Shown: piece after piece, positions 7,548 to 17,598 of the stretch | Numbering within the stretch: the first letter of the stretch is position 1 | Layout of the letters: every line of letters starts with the position of its first letter | Origin: Alphaproteobacteria bacterium | Lineage (GTDB): Bacteria > Pseudomonadota > Alphaproteobacteria > Rhizobiales > Rhizobiaceae | DNA: 64,000 nt | Direction: 5' to 3' | Assembly: GCA_018823835.1 (NCBI GenBank) | Contig: JAHJHT010000013.1 | Location: 124,001-188,000 of the forward strand | The notes under the pieces: generated by a model | Seen by the model: only the letters and a program-made list of their open reading frames with translations | What the model was told of the DNA's origin: nothing | The model's database searches: none | Made by a program: the position numbers and the translations under genes

Positions 7548-10211
7548 ATGAGTGGCGTGAACGAGATCCGGTCGGCATTCCTCGACTATTTCAGGAAGAA
7601 TGGTCACGAGGCCGTGGCATCGAGCCCGCTCGTGCCGCGCAACGACCCGACGCTGATGTTCACCAATGCGGGCATGGTGCAGTTCAAGAATGTCTTCACC
7701 GGCCTCGAGCAGCGGCCCTATTCGCGCGCGGTGACGTCGCAGAAATGCGTGCGTGCCGGGGGCAAGCACAACGATCTCGACAATGTCGGCTATACGGCCC
7801 GGCACCACACATTCTTCGAGATGCTCGGCAACTTCTCCTTCGGCGACTATTTCAAGGAGAACGCCATCGAGCTGGCCTGGAACCTCCTGGTCAAGGAGTT
7901 CGGGCTGGCAGCCGACAAGCTGCTGGTCACCGTCTACCACACCGACGACGATGCCGCGGCGCTGTGGAAGAAGATCGCGGGCCTGCCCGACGAGAAGATC
8001 ATCCGCATTGCCACCAGCGACAATTTCTGGGCGATGGGGGACACCGGTCCCTGCGGCCCGTGCTCGGAGATCTTTTACGACCACGGCGACGAGATTCCCG
8101 GCGGCCCTCCCGGCAGCCCGGACGAGGATGGCGACCGTTTCATCGAGATCTGGAACCTCGTCTTCATGCAGTACGAGCAGGTGACGAAGGAGGAGCGCGT
8201 CGACCTTCCGCGGCCCTCCATCGACACCGGCATGGGGCTCGAGCGCATCGCCGCCGTTCTGCAGGGCGAACACGACAATTACGACATCGACCTCTTCAAG
8301 GCGCTGATCCGTGCCTCCGAGGATGCCACGGGCGTGCGTGCCGAGGGCAAGAACCGCGCAAGCCACCGCGTCATTGCCGACCATCTGCGCGCCTCGAGCT
8401 TCCTGATCGCCGATGGCGTGCTGCCGTCGAACGAGGGTCGCGGTTACGTGCTGCGCCGCATCATGCGCCGAGCCATGCGCCATGCCCAATTGCTCGGCGC
8501 TGCCGATCCGCTGATGTGGCGCCTGGTGCCTGCGCTGGTGCGCGAGATGGGCCAGGCCTATCCGGAACTGGTGCGCGGCGAGAGCCTGATCACCGAGACG
8601 CTGCAGCTCGAGGAGAAGCGCTTCCGTAAGACGCTGGCGCGCGGGCTCGGCCTGCTGGAAGAAGCCACGGATGGGTTGGCCAGCGGCGACCGGCTCGATG
8701 GCGCGACCGCCTTCAAGCTTTATGACACGTTCGGCTTTCCGCTCGACCTGACTCAGGATGCGCTGCGCCAGCGTGGCGTCTCGGTCGATCTCGACGGATT
8801 CAACGAGGCGATGGAGCGCCAGAAGGCCGAGGCACGTGCTGCCTGGGCAGGCTCCGGCGACGCGGCGACCGAAACCGTCTGGTTCTCCGTCAAGGAAAAG
8901 GCCGGCGCGACGGAATTCCTCGGCTACGGCACCGAGCAGGCCGAAGGCATCGTGCAGGCGCTGGTCAAGGAGGGCGCCGTCGTCGACAGCGCGGGCGAGG
9001 GCGACGTGGTCGCGGTCATCGTCAACCAGACGCCCTTCTATGGCGAGTCCGGTGGCCAGATGGGCGACACCGGGACCATGTCGGGCGAAGGTTTCGTGAT
9101 CGAGATCACCGATACGCAGAAGAAGGCGGATGGCCTCTTCGTCCATTCAGGAAAGGTCCTGAAGGGCTCGGTCAAGACCGGCGTGCCGGTCGAACTGAAA
9201 GTCGATCATCGTCGCCGCACCCGGCTGCGCTCCAACCATTCGGCGACGCACCTGGTTCACGAGGCGTTGCGCGAGGTACTCGGTCCGCATGTCGCGCAGA
9301 AGGGCTCGCTGGTCGCGCCCGAGCGGCTGCGTTTCGACTTTTCGCACCCGAAACCGATCTCGGACGCCGAACTCGAGCGGGTGGAGGCCATGGCCAATGC
9401 CATCGTCGTGCAGAACAGCCCCGTCTCGACCCGGCTGATGACGGTCGACGACGCCATCGCCGAGGGCGCCATGGCGCTGTTCGGCGAGAAATACGGCGAC
9501 GAGGTACGCGTCGTGTCGATGGGCACGGGGCTCGAGGGCGACAAGGCAGGCAAGCCCTATTCGGTGGAGCTCTGCGGCGGCACGCATGTTTCGGCGACCG
9601 GTGACATCGGGCTGGTGCGGCTGGTGCATGAAGGCGCGGTGGCCGCAGGCGTGCGCCGCATCGAGGCGCTGACCGGCGAGGCGGCGCGCCAGTATCTCGA
9701 CGAACAGGACCGCCGCCTGAAGAGCGCGGCGGCCGTGCTCAAGGTTGCGCCCGCCGATGTGCCGGGCCGCGTCGAGGCGCTGCTCGAAGAGCGCAAGAAG
9801 CTCGAACGCGAACTTTCCGAGACGCGCAAGAAGCTGGCGCTCGGCGGTACCGGCGACAGCGGCGGGTCCGCAAGCGAGACAGTCGCCGGCGTCGGCTTCC
9901 TCGGCAAGTCAGTGTCGGGTGTCGCGCCGAAGGACCTGAAGTCGCTGGCCGACGCCGGCAAGACCTCGCTCGGTTCGGGCGTGGTGGTCTTCGTCGGCGC
10001 CAGCGAGGACGGCAAGGCGAGCGTCGTGGTTGCGGTCACCGACGACCTGACCGGCCGCTTCACCGCCGTCGAGCTGGTGCGCGTGGCGTCCGCCGCGCTC
10101 GGCGGGCAGGGTGGCGGCGGCAGGCCCGACATGGCCCAGGCCGGCGGCCCCGACGCGTCCAAGGCCGACGAGGCGATTGCCGCGGTGCGGTCGGCGATCA
10201 GCGAGAGCTGA
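7548..10211 (+). CDS. alaS: Alanyl-tRNA synthetase
   Basis: Charges tRNA-Ala and hydrolyses mischarged Ser/Gly-tRNA-Ala. The 887-residue protein shows the full domain set: class II aminoacylation core from residue 1 ([13 protein letters not shown], then [13 protein letters not shown]), the editing domain with [11 protein letters not shown] and [13 protein letters not shown] as zinc/catalytic motifs, a coiled-coil linker rich in Glu/Lys/Arg, and the C-terminal DHHA1-type C-Ala domain ending in [16 protein letters not shown]. It has its own 157-nt leader after the recA terminator. A separate AlaX editing protein is encoded near 52.8 kb. Confidence 0.98.
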   Translation: MSGVNEIRSAFLDYFRKNGHEAVASSPLVPRNDPTLMFTNAGMVQFKNVFTGLEQRPYSRAVTSQKCVRAGGKHNDLDNVGYTARHHTFFEMLGNFSFGDYFKENAIELAWNLLVKEFGLAADKLLVTVYHTDDDAAALWKKIAGLPDEKIIRIATSDNFWAMGDTGPCGPCSEIFYDHGDEIPGGPPGSPDEDGDRFIEIWNLVFMQYEQVTKEERVDLPRPSIDTGMGLERIAAVLQGEHDNYDIDLFKALIRASEDATGVRAEGKNRASHRVIADHLRASSFLIADGVLPSNEGRGYVLRRIMRRAMRHAQLLGAADPLMWRLVPALVREMGQAYPELVRGESLITETLQLEEKRFRKTLARGLGLLEEATDGLASGDRLDGATAFKLYDTFGFPLDLTQDALRQRGVSVDLDGFNEAMERQKAEARAAWAGSGDAATETVWFSVKEKAGATEFLGYGTEQAEGIVQALVKEGAVVDSAGEGDVVAVIVNQTPFYGESGGQMGDTGTMSGEGFVIEITDTQKKADGLFVHSGKVLKGSVKTGVPVELKVDHRRRTRLRSNHSATHLVHEALREVLGPHVAQKGSLVAPERLRFDFSHPKPISDAELERVEAMANAIVVQNSPVSTRLMTVDDAIAEGAMALFGEKYGDEVRVVSMGTGLEGDKAGKPYSVELCGGTHVSATGDIGLVRLVHEGAVAAGVRRIEALTGEAARQYLDEQDRRLKSAAAVLKVAPADVPGRVEALLEERKKLERELSETRKKLALGGTGDSGGSASETVAGVGFLGKSVSGVAPKDLKSLADAGKTSLGSGVVVFVGASEDGKASVVVAVTDDLTGRFTAVELVRVASAALGGQGGGGRPDMAQAGGPDASKADEAIAAVRSAISES

Positions 10212-10224
10212 ACCGAGGCAAACC

Positions 10225-11511
10225 ATGACAAGCGCCCCGCCGGAACGAGCAAAGCGGCGGCGTCGCGCCAGGCCGAAGCGGCTGCTGAAGCGGCTGGGTT
10301 CACGCCGGATGCGCCAGCAGGTCTACGACCTGCTGGACCAGGGCAGCGACCATCCAGTCGGGATGGTGCTCCAGCGCGTCATCATTGCGCTCATCGTGAT
10401 CAGCGTGGCCGGCTCCGTCCTGGTGACCGTGCCTGCGCTCGACGCACGATTCGACGACCTCTTTGCCACCATCGAGTTCGCCGCGGTGGTGGCCTTCAGC
10501 GTCGAATATCTGGCGCGGCTGTGGGTGGCGGTAGAGCATCCGCCTTACCGCGAGATGGCGCCCTGGCGAGCGAGGCTCGCTTATGTCTTCTCGGCCGGGG
10601 CGCTCATCGATCTCGTGGCCATTGCGCCCTTCTACCTCGAACTCGCCGGGGTGATCGACCTGCCGGCGCTGCTGGTGCTGAGGCTCCTGCGCTTCCTCAA
10701 GCTCGCCCGCTATTCGCCGGGCATGCGGTCGCTGGCCGACGCCGTGCAGAGCGAGCGGACGGCACTGCTGTCCTGCCTGATGTTCCTGATAGGGCTGGCG
10801 CTGATCAGCGCCTCATTCATGCAATGGGCAGAGCATGAGGCGCAGCCCGACAAGTTCGGCACGGTGCCGGATGCGCTCTACTGGGCGATGATCACGCTTT
10901 CCACCGTCGGCTATGGCGACGTGGTGCCGATCACCACGATGGGCAAGATGGTTGCTTCGCTGACGGCTGTATTCGGCATTGCCATGCTGGCACTGCCGGT
11001 CGGCATCCTGGCGACCTCCTTCGCGCAGGTTATCCAGCGCCGCGATTTCGTCGTCACCTGGAGCATGGTGGCGCGCGTTCCGCTGTTCAACGAGCTTCCG
11101 GCCGCCGACATTGCCGATATCATGCGCTACCTCAATTCGCTTTCGGCCGAAGCGGGTGAAGTCATCGTGCGCAAGGGCGACGCCGCACACAGCATGTACT
11201 TCATCGCCACCGGAGAAGTAGCGGTCGAGGTACCCGGACAGCCAGTGCGGCTCGGCGAGGGGCATTTCTTCGGCGAAATCGCGCTGCTGAAGCGATCGAA
11301 GCGCTCGGCTACGGTGCGCGCCGTATCGAAGACCAAGTTGCTGGTTCTCGACGCCGCCGACATGCAGGGCCTGATCGAGCGCAAGCCACATATCGGCGAG
11401 GTGATAGAACGGGTCGCGTTGCAGCGGATAAGTTCGGAGGGGATCGGCAAGAACGGCGATCTGGCGTCGAAAGAACTTCGCCTTGATGAGGACCGCGACG
11501 ACGGGGCCTAG
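10225..11511 (+). CDS. Voltage-sensor-type K+ channel with C-terminal cyclic-nucleotide-binding domain
   Basis: A 428-residue inner-membrane channel. After a highly basic N-terminus (many Arg/Lys in residues 8-30) come S1-S4-like helices, an S4-like run LRLLRFLKLARY with regularly spaced basic residues, and a pore with the K+ selectivity filter TVGYGD at 227-232. The cytosolic C-terminus is a cNMP-binding domain with FFGEIALL (348-355) and Arg360 in the RSATV motif, where the cyclic phosphate binds. It resembles MlotiK1 of Mesorhizobium loti but has a longer, more basic N-terminus. Start 10225 has GAGG at 10215-10218. It likely responds to cAMP or cGMP. The sulfotransferase gene begins 29 nt later. 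Confidence 0.9.
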   Translation: MTSAPPERAKRRRRARPKRLLKRLGSRRMRQQVYDLLDQGSDHPVGMVLQRVIIALIVISVAGSVLVTVPALDARFDDLFATIEFAAVVAFSVEYLARLWVAVEHPPYREMAPWRARLAYVFSAGALIDLVAIAPFYLELAGVIDLPALLVLRLLRFLKLARYSPGMRSLADAVQSERTALLSCLMFLIGLALISASFMQWAEHEAQPDKFGTVPDALYWAMITLSTVGYGDVVPITTMGKMVASLTAVFGIAMLALPVGILATSFAQVIQRRDFVVTWSMVARVPLFNELPAADIADIMRYLNSLSAEAGEVIVRKGDAAHSMYFIATGEVAVEVPGQPVRLGEGHFFGEIALLKRSKRSATVRAVSKTKLLVLDAADMQGLIERKPHIGEVIERVALQRISSEGIGKNGDLASKELRLDEDRDDGA

Positions 11512-11540
11512 CCGCACCGGCAGGAGGCGATGACAGGGCA

Positions 11541-12326
11541 ATGACAGCGTTTCAGTCCTATGTGATCTGCACGTCGCCGCGCAGCGGCAGCACGCTGCTG
11601 TGCACACTGCTTGCGGCAACGGGCGTTGCCAGCAGGCCTGCCTCCTACTTCTACGGCAGCTCCGTCGCCGACTGGCTAGAAGAGCTCGGCATCGTGCCCG
11701 ACGCTGGCAGCTCGGAGCGCGAGGTGCTTGACGCAGCATTCAGCGAGGCGATGCGCCAGGGGCGCTATGGCACGGGTCTGTTCGGGCTTCGCCAGCAGCA
11801 GCCCGGCCTGGACCTCCTCTGCGAAAAGCTCGCTGTCGTCGAACCGGGCGAGATGCCGCACAGCGAGCGGTTCGCGCGCCGCTTCGGCACCACCCTTTTC
11901 ATTCACCTGACGCGGCCGGACAAGCTGGCCCAGGCCGTCTCCTACCTGAAGGCGGAACAGTCCGGACTCTGGCACGTGGCGCCCGACGGCACGGAACTGG
12001 AGCGCCTGGCGCCGCATCGCGAACCTGCCTACGATTTCGACAGGCTAAGGGCCTGCGTCGAGACGATGACCGCCTATGACCGCAACTGGGAGGCGTGGTT
12101 CAGGCGCGAGGAGATCGATCCACTTCGCATCTCCTATGACGAGTTGTCGGCCGATCCGGTAGAGACCCTGCTGATTGTCCTGGAGAAACTGGGCCTCGAT
12201 CGTGCGGCGGCCGATGGTATCGAACCCGGTGTCAGAAAGCTCGCCGACAGCACCAGCGCGGACTGGATGGCCCGTTTTCGCCAGGATTTTCTCGCCCGCC
12301 AGGACCGCATCGATTCTGGCCGCTGA
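11541..12326 (+). CDS. Stf0-family sulfotransferase
   Basis: PAPS-dependent sulfotransferase of the Stf0 type, 261 residues. The 5'-phosphosulfate-binding loop TSPRSGSTLL is at residues 11-20, followed by the Stf0-like ASYFYGSS and the FIHLTRPDKLAQAVSYLKAEQSG segment with a conserved Arg and Lys that contact PAPS and build the dimer. Stf0 itself sulfates trehalose in mycobacteria; in rhizobia the acceptor is generally unknown, so the sugar or other substrate is not assigned. It may be co-transcribed with the channel gene 29 nt upstream and ends at a strong bidirectional terminator. Confidence 0.87.
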   Translation: MTAFQSYVICTSPRSGSTLLCTLLAATGVASRPASYFYGSSVADWLEELGIVPDAGSSEREVLDAAFSEAMRQGRYGTGLFGLRQQQPGLDLLCEKLAVVEPGEMPHSERFARRFGTTLFIHLTRPDKLAQAVSYLKAEQSGLWHVAPDGTELERLAPHREPAYDFDRLRACVETMTAYDRNWEAWFRREEIDPLRISYDELSADPVETLLIVLEKLGLDRAAADGIEPGVRKLADSTSADWMARFRQDFLARQDRIDSGR

Positions 12327-12330
12327 TGGG

Positions 12331-12367
12331 CAAAAAAAAAGCCCCGGATCGCTCCGGGGCTTCTCTC
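12331..12367. terminator. Bidirectional Rho-independent terminator between Stf0 gene and icd
   Basis: GCCCCGGA (12341-12348), loop TCGC, TCCGGGGC (12353-12360). A nine-A tract on the left gives a T9 tail for icd on the minus strand, so it is strongest for icd; on the plus strand it is followed only by TTCTCTC. Confidence 0.88.
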
Positions 12368-12387
12368 ATTACGTTGGGGACGACCGC

Positions 12388-13599
12388 TCAGGCCATCGCC
12401 TTCTGCAGGTTCTCGTCGATCTTGTCGAGGAAACCGCTGGTCGACAGCCAGGGCTGGTCGGGGCCGATCAGCAGCGACAGGTCCTTGGTCATGTAGCCGG
12501 ACTCCACGGTCTGGATGCAGACCTTCTCAAGCGTGTCGGCGAAGCGCTTGAGCGCGTCGTTGTTGTCGAGCTTGGCGCGGTGCGCGAGGCCGCGCGTCCA
12601 GGCAAAGATCGAGGCGATCGAGTTGGTCGAGGTTTCCTCGCCCTTCTGATGCTGGCGGTAGTGACGCGTCACCGTGCCGTGGGCGGCCTCGGCTTCCACC
12701 GTCTTGCCGTCCGGCGTCATCAGGACCGAGGTCATCAGGCCGAGCGAGCCAAAACCCTGAGCCACGGTGTCGGACTGGACGTCGCCGTCGTAGTTCTTGC
12801 AGGCCCAGACATAGCCGCCCGACCACTTCAGGCTCGACGCCACCATGTCGTCGATCAGCCGGTGCTCGTACCAGATTTTCTTTTCCTTGAACTGCTCCTC
12901 GAACTCGGCCTCGAAGACCTCCTGGAAGAGATCCTTGAAGCGGCCGTCATAGGCCTTGAGGATGGTGTTCTTGGTCGAGAGATAGACCGGGTAGCCGCGC
13001 AGCAGCCCGTAGTTCAGCGAGGCGCGGGCGAATTCGCGGATCGAATCGTCGAGGTTGTACATTGCCATGGCGACGCCCGACGAAGGCGCGTCGAAGACCT
13101 CGTGCTCGATGGTGGTGCCGTCCTCGCCGACGAACTTGACCGTCAGCTTGCCCTTGCCGGGGAACAGGAAGTCGGTGGCGCGGTACTGGTCGCCGAAGGC
13201 GTGGCGGCCGACGATGATCGGCTTGGTCCAGCCCGGCACAAGGCGCGGCACGTTCTTCATGATGATCGGCTCTCGGAAGATGGTGCCGCCGAGAATGTTG
13301 CGGATCGTGCCGTTGGGCGAGCGCCACATCTTCTTGAGGCCGAATTCCTCGACGCGGCCCTCGTCCGGCGTGATCGTGGCGCATTTGACTCCGACGCCGT
13401 ATTTCTTGATGGCGTTCGCCGCATCGATCGTCACCTGGTCGTCGGTGGCGTCGCGGTGCTCGACCCCGAGGTCGTAATATTTGAGGTCGATATCAAGGTA
13501 GGGATGGATCAACTTGTCCTTGATGAACTGCCAGATGATGCGGGTCATCTCGTCGCCGTCGAGCTCGACGACCGGATTGTCCACCTTGATCTTTGCCAT
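12388..13599 (-). CDS. icd: NADP-dependent isocitrate dehydrogenase
   Basis: Oxidative decarboxylation of isocitrate to 2-oxoglutarate in the TCA cycle, producing NADPH. At 403 residues it matches the short, eukaryote-like homodimeric NADP-IDH of alphaproteobacteria: [20 protein letters not shown] at the start, the substrate block [20 protein letters not shown] with conserved Ser and Arg residues, the [13 protein letters not shown] metal region, and the [15 protein letters not shown]-binding block. Start 13599 matches this conserved N-terminus; the frame remains open upstream but that part is not conserved. It is transcribed alone, divergent from trmJ, and ends at the terminator with a T9 tail. 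Confidence 0.97.
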   Translation of the reverse strand: MAKIKVDNPVVELDGDEMTRIIWQFIKDKLIHPYLDIDLKYYDLGVEHRDATDDQVTIDAANAIKKYGVGVKCATITPDEGRVEEFGLKKMWRSPNGTIRNILGGTIFREPIIMKNVPRLVPGWTKPIIVGRHAFGDQYRATDFLFPGKGKLTVKFVGEDGTTIEHEVFDAPSSGVAMAMYNLDDSIREFARASLNYGLLRGYPVYLSTKNTILKAYDGRFKDLFQEVFEAEFEEQFKEKKIWYEHRLIDDMVASSLKWSGGYVWACKNYDGDVQSDTVAQGFGSLGLMTSVLMTPDGKTVEAEAAHGTVTRHYRQHQKGEETSTNSIASIFAWTRGLAHRAKLDNNDALKRFADTLEKVCIQTVESGYMTKDLSLLIGPDQPWLSTSGFLDKIDENLQKAMA

Positions 13600-13802
13600 G
13601 CAATTGCCTCTTGTCGGGAATGGCGCGGTCGGTTCCGCTGCCGCGTGATTGGAAGTTCGAGCCCTATAGCAAAGCCCATGGAAGCGCGCAAACGCCGAGC
13701 GTCGGTTCTGTGCGGTCCTTGCAGTATCCGGCCGCGGCTTCTTCAATTTCGCGCCCAGTTGTGGCAGGGACGCGCAGTCCTGAGCGGGAGAGACTTCTGG
13801 CA

Positions 13803-14681
13803 ATGAACGGCGACGACGACAGCACGGGAAGCGTGGGCAACGGCCCGGTGATCGTTCTCGTCGAGCCGCAGCTTGGCGAGAACATCGGCATGGTGGCGCG
13901 CGCCATGGCCAATTTCGGCCTCGCCGAGCTCAGGCTGGTCAATCCCCGTGACGGCTGGCCGAGCGAGAAGGCGCGTGCCGCGGCGAGCAAGGCCGACCAC
14001 GTGATCGACGCGGTGCAGGTGTTCGAAGGGCTTGCGGAGGCGCTCGCCGATCTCAACTTCGTGGTCGCGACCACGGCGCGCCAGCGGGACGGCTTCAAGC
14101 GCGTCGCCAGTCCCGTCGAAGCGGGCAGGGTGCTGCGCTCGCGCTGCAGGTCAGGGCAAAGGACCGGCATCCTGTTCGGGCGGGAGCGCTTCGGCCTCTA
14201 CAACGAGGAGGTCGCGCTCGCCGACGAGATCGTGACATTTCCGGTCAATCCGGAGTTTGCCTCGCTCAACATCGCCCAGGCGACCCTGCTGATGTCCTAT
14301 GAGTGGATGAAGTCCGGGCTCGAGGCGGAGACCGACACGGCCTTCACCTCGCCCGAGGTCGTGCCCGCGCCGAAGGAGCACCTGCATGGCCTGCTCGACC
14401 ACCTGGAGTCGGCGCTCGATGCGCGCGGCTATTTCAGGCCGGCCGCAAAGAAGCCCAAGATGCTCGACAATCTGCGCGCTGTGCTGACCCGCCCGGGCTT
14501 CGGCCTGGCTGAGATCAAGGTGCTGCGCGGCGTGATTTCTTCTCTCGACTATTTCTCCCCGCGAAAACCGCGCGGCGCCGGATATCCGGACCGCAAGGCA
14601 GAGGCCGACGAAGCCCTTCATGGCGATGGCGACTACCGCCGCAAACCGGCGGTACTGAAGGGCGAGGACGGCAATGACTGA
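13803..14681 (+). CDS. trmJ: tRNA (cytidine/uridine-32-2'-O)-methyltransferase TrmJ
   Basis: SPOUT-class SAM-dependent methyltransferase that modifies the ribose at position 32 of the tRNA anticodon loop. The 292-residue protein shows [21 protein letters not shown] near residues 20-40 (motif 1 with the catalytic Arg), [14 protein letters not shown] (motif 2) and [14 protein letters not shown] (motif 3, forming the knot), followed by a C-terminal extension. The ATG at 13803 follows GCGGGAGAG; an upstream extension is not conserved. It overlaps murI by 8 nt, so the two genes are translationally coupled. Confidence 0.92.
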   Translation: MNGDDDSTGSVGNGPVIVLVEPQLGENIGMVARAMANFGLAELRLVNPRDGWPSEKARAAASKADHVIDAVQVFEGLAEALADLNFVVATTARQRDGFKRVASPVEAGRVLRSRCRSGQRTGILFGRERFGLYNEEVALADEIVTFPVNPEFASLNIAQATLLMSYEWMKSGLEAETDTAFTSPEVVPAPKEHLHGLLDHLESALDARGYFRPAAKKPKMLDNLRAVLTRPGFGLAEIKVLRGVISSLDYFSPRKPRGAGYPDRKAEADEALHGDGDYRRKPAVLKGEDGND

Positions 14682-15462
14682 ACGTCCGGTGCTCGTCTTC
14701 GATTCGGGCATTGGCGGGCTGACGGTGCTGCGCGAGGCGCGCGTCCTGATGCCGGGGCGGCATTTCGTCTATGTCGCGGACGATGCCGGCTTTCCCTATG
14801 GCGCATGGGAGGAAGCCGCCCTGCAGCAGCGGATCGTCGAGCTGTTCGGCCGCCTGATCGAGGAACATGATCCCGAAATCGCGGTGATCGCCTGCAACAC
14901 CGCCTCGACGCTTGTGCTTGACGCGTTGCGCGTCGCCTTTCCCGACACGCCGTTCGTCGGCACCGTGCCGGCGATCAAACCGGCCGCCGAACGGACGCGC
15001 TCGGGCCTCGTCTCGGTGCTCGCGACGCCGGGCACGGTGAAACGGCAGTACACGCGCGACCTGATCACGCAATGGGCCTCGAAATGCCATGTCCGGCTGG
15101 TCGGCAGCGACAATCTTGCGGGCTTGGCCGAGATCTACATGCGCCAGGGCTTCGTCGACGAGGAAGCGGTTCGCGCGGAGATTGCCCCCTGTTTCGTAGA
15201 ACGCGAGGGGAAGCGCACCGACATCGTGGTGCTCGCCTGCACGCACTATCCGTTCCTGGTCAACCGGATGCGCAAGACCGCGCCGTGGCCGGTCGACTGG
15301 CTCGATCCCGCCGAGGCGATCGCGCGGCGGGCGCTGTCGCTGCTTCCGGCCTCGCACGCCTCGCAAATCGCCCAGTCCGCCGACCGGGCGGTCTTCACCT
15401 CCGGCGCGCCCGATTTTCCGACCCGCCGCCTGATGCAGGGTTTTGGACTGCAGGTCGCCTGA
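14674..15462 (+). CDS. murI: Glutamate racemase
   Basis: Makes D-glutamate for peptidoglycan by two-base racemisation. The 262-residue protein has the DSGIGGLTV block (Asp10-Ser11), the DAGFPYG motif, and the two catalytic cysteines: Cys74 in ACNTAST and Cys189 in ACTHYPF, the latter followed by the conserved His. Its ATG lies inside the last codons of trmJ (ATGACTGA), which indicates coupled translation. A weakly supported DUF3008 gene follows 79 nt later. Confidence 0.95.
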   Translation: MTERPVLVFDSGIGGLTVLREARVLMPGRHFVYVADDAGFPYGAWEEAALQQRIVELFGRLIEEHDPEIAVIACNTASTLVLDALRVAFPDTPFVGTVPAIKPAAERTRSGLVSVLATPGTVKRQYTRDLITQWASKCHVRLVGSDNLAGLAEIYMRQGFVDEEAVRAEIAPCFVEREGKRTDIVVLACTHYPFLVNRMRKTAPWPVDWLDPAEAIARRALSLLPASHASQIAQSADRAVFTSGAPDFPTRRLMQGFGLQVA

Positions 15463-15541
15463 CCGGGCGATCCTTTCCCCCGCCCGGAACCCGCCACGGG
15501 GCAGGGCGTTTTTCCCGGACCAGGATAACGGGAGACGTTCC

Positions 15542-15730
15542 ATGCCAGCAAAATCGAAGGCACAGCAAAAGGCCGCCGGCGCCGCCCTGTCGGCGAAGCG
15601 CGGCGAGACAAAGAAGTCCGAACTCAAGGGCGCATCGAAGGGAATGTACGAGTCGATGAGCGAAGACCAACTCGAAGAGTTCGCCGAGACGAAGCGAAAG
15701 GGCCTGCCGAACAAGAAATCCGGCGATTGA
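15542..15730 (+). CDS. Small basic DUF3008-type protein
   Basis: 62-residue, lysine-rich protein starting MPAKSKAQQKAAGAALSA, with a Tyr-Glu-Ser-Met-Ser-Glu-Asp-Gln-Leu-Glu-Glu-Phe-Ala block and a Lys-rich C-terminus, the pattern of DUF3008 proteins common in rhizobia. No signal peptide or membrane segment. ATG 15542 has GGGAG upstream. Function unknown; it resembles small proteins accumulated under stress or in stationary phase but nothing here proves that. A terminator-like hairpin follows at 15818. Confidence 0.82.
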   Translation: MPAKSKAQQKAAGAALSAKRGETKKSELKGASKGMYESMSEDQLEEFAETKRKGLPNKKSGD

Positions 15731-15817
15731 AGCATCCCCCGGCGGCTCTGGCGTCGCCGGACGCTTCCACGTCAGAAGCGTTGACTTCTCACGGTTCTTC
15801 GCCTATTCACCCGCCAG

Positions 15818-15847
15818 CACCGGGCAGCAATGCCCGGTGTTTCATTT
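15818..15847 (+). terminator. Rho-independent terminator upstream of rpsD
   Basis: Nine-bp perfect stem CACCGGGCA (15818-15826) and TGCCCGGTG (15831-15839) with a GCAA loop, then TTTCATTTG. It would end the murI/DUF3008 transcript and separate it from rpsD. Confidence 0.65.
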
Positions 15848-15983
15848 GACGTGTCCCGTGGATTTTTTCCGCAAAGCGTGCGTGGAAAATCCTGTCAGGC
15901 TTCGAAAACGGAGGCCAGAGGAGGGCGCGTTTCCTTCACCTGGAACATGATGTTCCGGGTGTATCTTTTTGAAAGGGAATGCG

Positions 15984-16601
15984 ATGAGCAAGCGCGAATC
16001 CGCAAAGTACAAGATCGACCGCCGTCTCGGCGAAAACATCTGGGGCCGTCCGAAGTCCCCGGTCAACAAGCGTGAATACGGTCCCGGCCAGCATGGCCAG
16101 CGCCGCAAGGGCAAGCTGTCCGACTTCGGTCTGCAGCTGCGCGCCAAGCAGAAGCTGAAGGGCCATTACGGCGACGTCTCCGAAAAGCAGTTCCGCAAGA
16201 CGTATGAAGAGGCAAACCGCCGCAAGGGCGACACCTCCGAGAACCTGATCGGCCTGCTCGAGTCGCGCCTCGACGCGGTCGTTTACCGCGCCAAGTTCGT
16301 GCCGACCATTTTCGCGGCCCGCCAGTTCGTGAATCACGGCCATGTCAACGTGAACGGCCGCCGCACCAACATCGGCTCGTATCGCTGCAAGGCCGGCGAC
16401 GTCATCGAGGTGCGCGAGAAGTCGAAGCAGCTCGTCGTCGTCCTCGAGGCCGTCCAGCTCGCCGAGCGCGACGTGCCGGACTACATCGAGGTCGATCACA
16501 ACAAGATGGTCGCCACCTTCGCCCGCGTCCCGGCGCTTGCCGACGTGCCGTTCGCGGTGCAGATGGAGCCGAACCTGGTCGTCGAGTTCTACTCGCGCTA
16601 A
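15984..16601 (+). CDS. rpsD: 30S ribosomal protein S4
   Basis: Primary 16S rRNA-binding protein that nucleates the small-subunit body. The 205-residue protein has the S4 N-terminal domain ([21 protein letters not shown]) and the S4 RNA-binding fold with [33 protein letters not shown]. The N-terminal zinc-finger cysteines seen in some S4 proteins are absent, as in other alphaproteobacteria. ATG 15984 follows AAGGGA; a TTG start 15 nt upstream is unlikely. Bounded by terminators on both sides, so it is probably monocistronic. Confidence 0.97.
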   Translation: MSKRESAKYKIDRRLGENIWGRPKSPVNKREYGPGQHGQRRKGKLSDFGLQLRAKQKLKGHYGDVSEKQFRKTYEEANRRKGDTSENLIGLLESRLDAVVYRAKFVPTIFAARQFVNHGHVNVNGRRTNIGSYRCKAGDVIEVREKSKQLVVVLEAVQLAERDVPDYIEVDHNKMVATFARVPALADVPFAVQMEPNLVVEFYSR

Positions 16602-16627
16602 CAGGCTTTCGCTTTCCGACGATATCG

Positions 16628-16657
16628 AGGCCGCCTTTCGGGGCGGCCTTTTCTTTG
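16628..16657 (+). terminator. Rho-independent terminator of rpsD
   Basis: AGGCCGCC (16628-16635) pairs with GGCGGCCT (16642-16649) around a TTTCGG loop, followed by TTTCTTT, 26 nt beyond the rpsD stop. Confidence 0.9.
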
Positions 16658-16704
16658 GTGGTCCGGTCCGCTAAGCCGGTCACGAACAAGCCGGAACCCG
16701 CGCC

Positions 16705-17598
16705 ATGAACGTGATGCCAGAGCCGATCAGCGACGCCATCGACGAGGCTGGCCACGCTATGTTTCGCGATGTGCCCTCGTCGGTGTCGTTCAACAAGCTG
16801 CGCAAGCGGCTGGTGCGTCAGGCGCGCGAGGCGATCGAGCAGTTCGGCATGGTCAGGCCGGGCGACCGCTGGCTGGTGGCGCTGTCGGGCGGCAAGGATT
16901 CCTACGGGCTGCTGGCCATCCTGCTCGACCTCAAATGGCGCGGCCTGCTGCCGGTCGAACTGCTGGCCTGCAACCTGGACCAAGGCCAGCCGAACTTCCC
17001 CAAGCACATCCTGCCGGCCTATCTCGAAAGCCATGGCGTTCCTCACCGCATCGAGTACCGCGACACCTATTCTGTGGTGACCGAGAAGCTCGCCGAGGGG
17101 AGCACCTATTGTTCGCTATGCTCGCGGCTCAGGCGCGGCCACCTCTACCGCATCGCGCGGGAGGAGGGCTGTTCGTCGCTGGTGCTCGGCCACCACCGCG
17201 AAGATATCCTTGAGACCTTCTTCATGAACTTCTTCCATGGCGGCCGGCTGGCGGCGATGCCGCCCAAACTGCTCAACGACGAGGGTGATGTCTTCGTGCT
17301 GCGCCCGCTCAGCCTCTGTGCGGAAGCCGATCTCGAGAAATTCGCCGAAGCGATGCAGTTCCCGATCATTCCCTGCGATCTGTGCGGCAGCCAGGACGGC
17401 CTGCAGCGCAACGCCATGAAGGCGATGCTCTCGGACATCGAGGCGCGCATGCCCGGCCGCAAGGAGACGATGATCCGCGCGCTCGCCAATGTGCGCCCGT
17501 CGCATCTGCTCGACACGAAGCTGTTCGATTTTATAGGGCTTGCCGGCACAGCCGGCCAGCCGGGCGCCGGCGCGCCGTCCGGCAGCGACGGCCGCTAG
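16705..17598 (+). CDS. ttcA: tRNA 2-thiocytidine(32) synthetase TtcA
   Basis: ATP- and Fe-S-dependent enzyme that thiolates cytidine 32 of certain tRNAs. The 297-residue protein has the PP-loop SGGKDS at 61-66 and both CxxC motifs needed for its [4Fe-4S] cluster: Cys136/Cys139 (CSLC) and Cys224/Cys227 (CDLC, followed by GSQ), plus [19 protein letters not shown]. The start could also be the Met four residues in. The cluster would be supplied by the suf system at the left end of the window; together with trmJ, two enzymes here act on tRNA position 32. The TAG stop shares CTAG with the convergent efflux gene. Confidence 0.95.
   Translation: MNVMPEPISDAIDEAGHAMFRDVPSSVSFNKLRKRLVRQAREAIEQFGMVRPGDRWLVALSGGKDSYGLLAILLDLKWRGLLPVELLACNLDQGQPNFPKHILPAYLESHGVPHRIEYRDTYSVVTEKLAEGSTYCSLCSRLRRGHLYRIAREEGCSSLVLGHHREDILETFFMNFFHGGRLAAMPPKLLNDEGDVFVLRPLSLCAEADLEKFAEAMQFPIIPCDLCGSQDGLQRNAMKAMLSDIEARMPGRKETMIRALANVRPSHLLDTKLFDFIGLAGTAGQPGAGAPSGSDGR

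Noticed and set aside
15731..15983. Ribosomal-protein leader regulator for rpsD
   Set aside because: Apart from one terminator hairpin no conserved S4-binding leader could be recognised.
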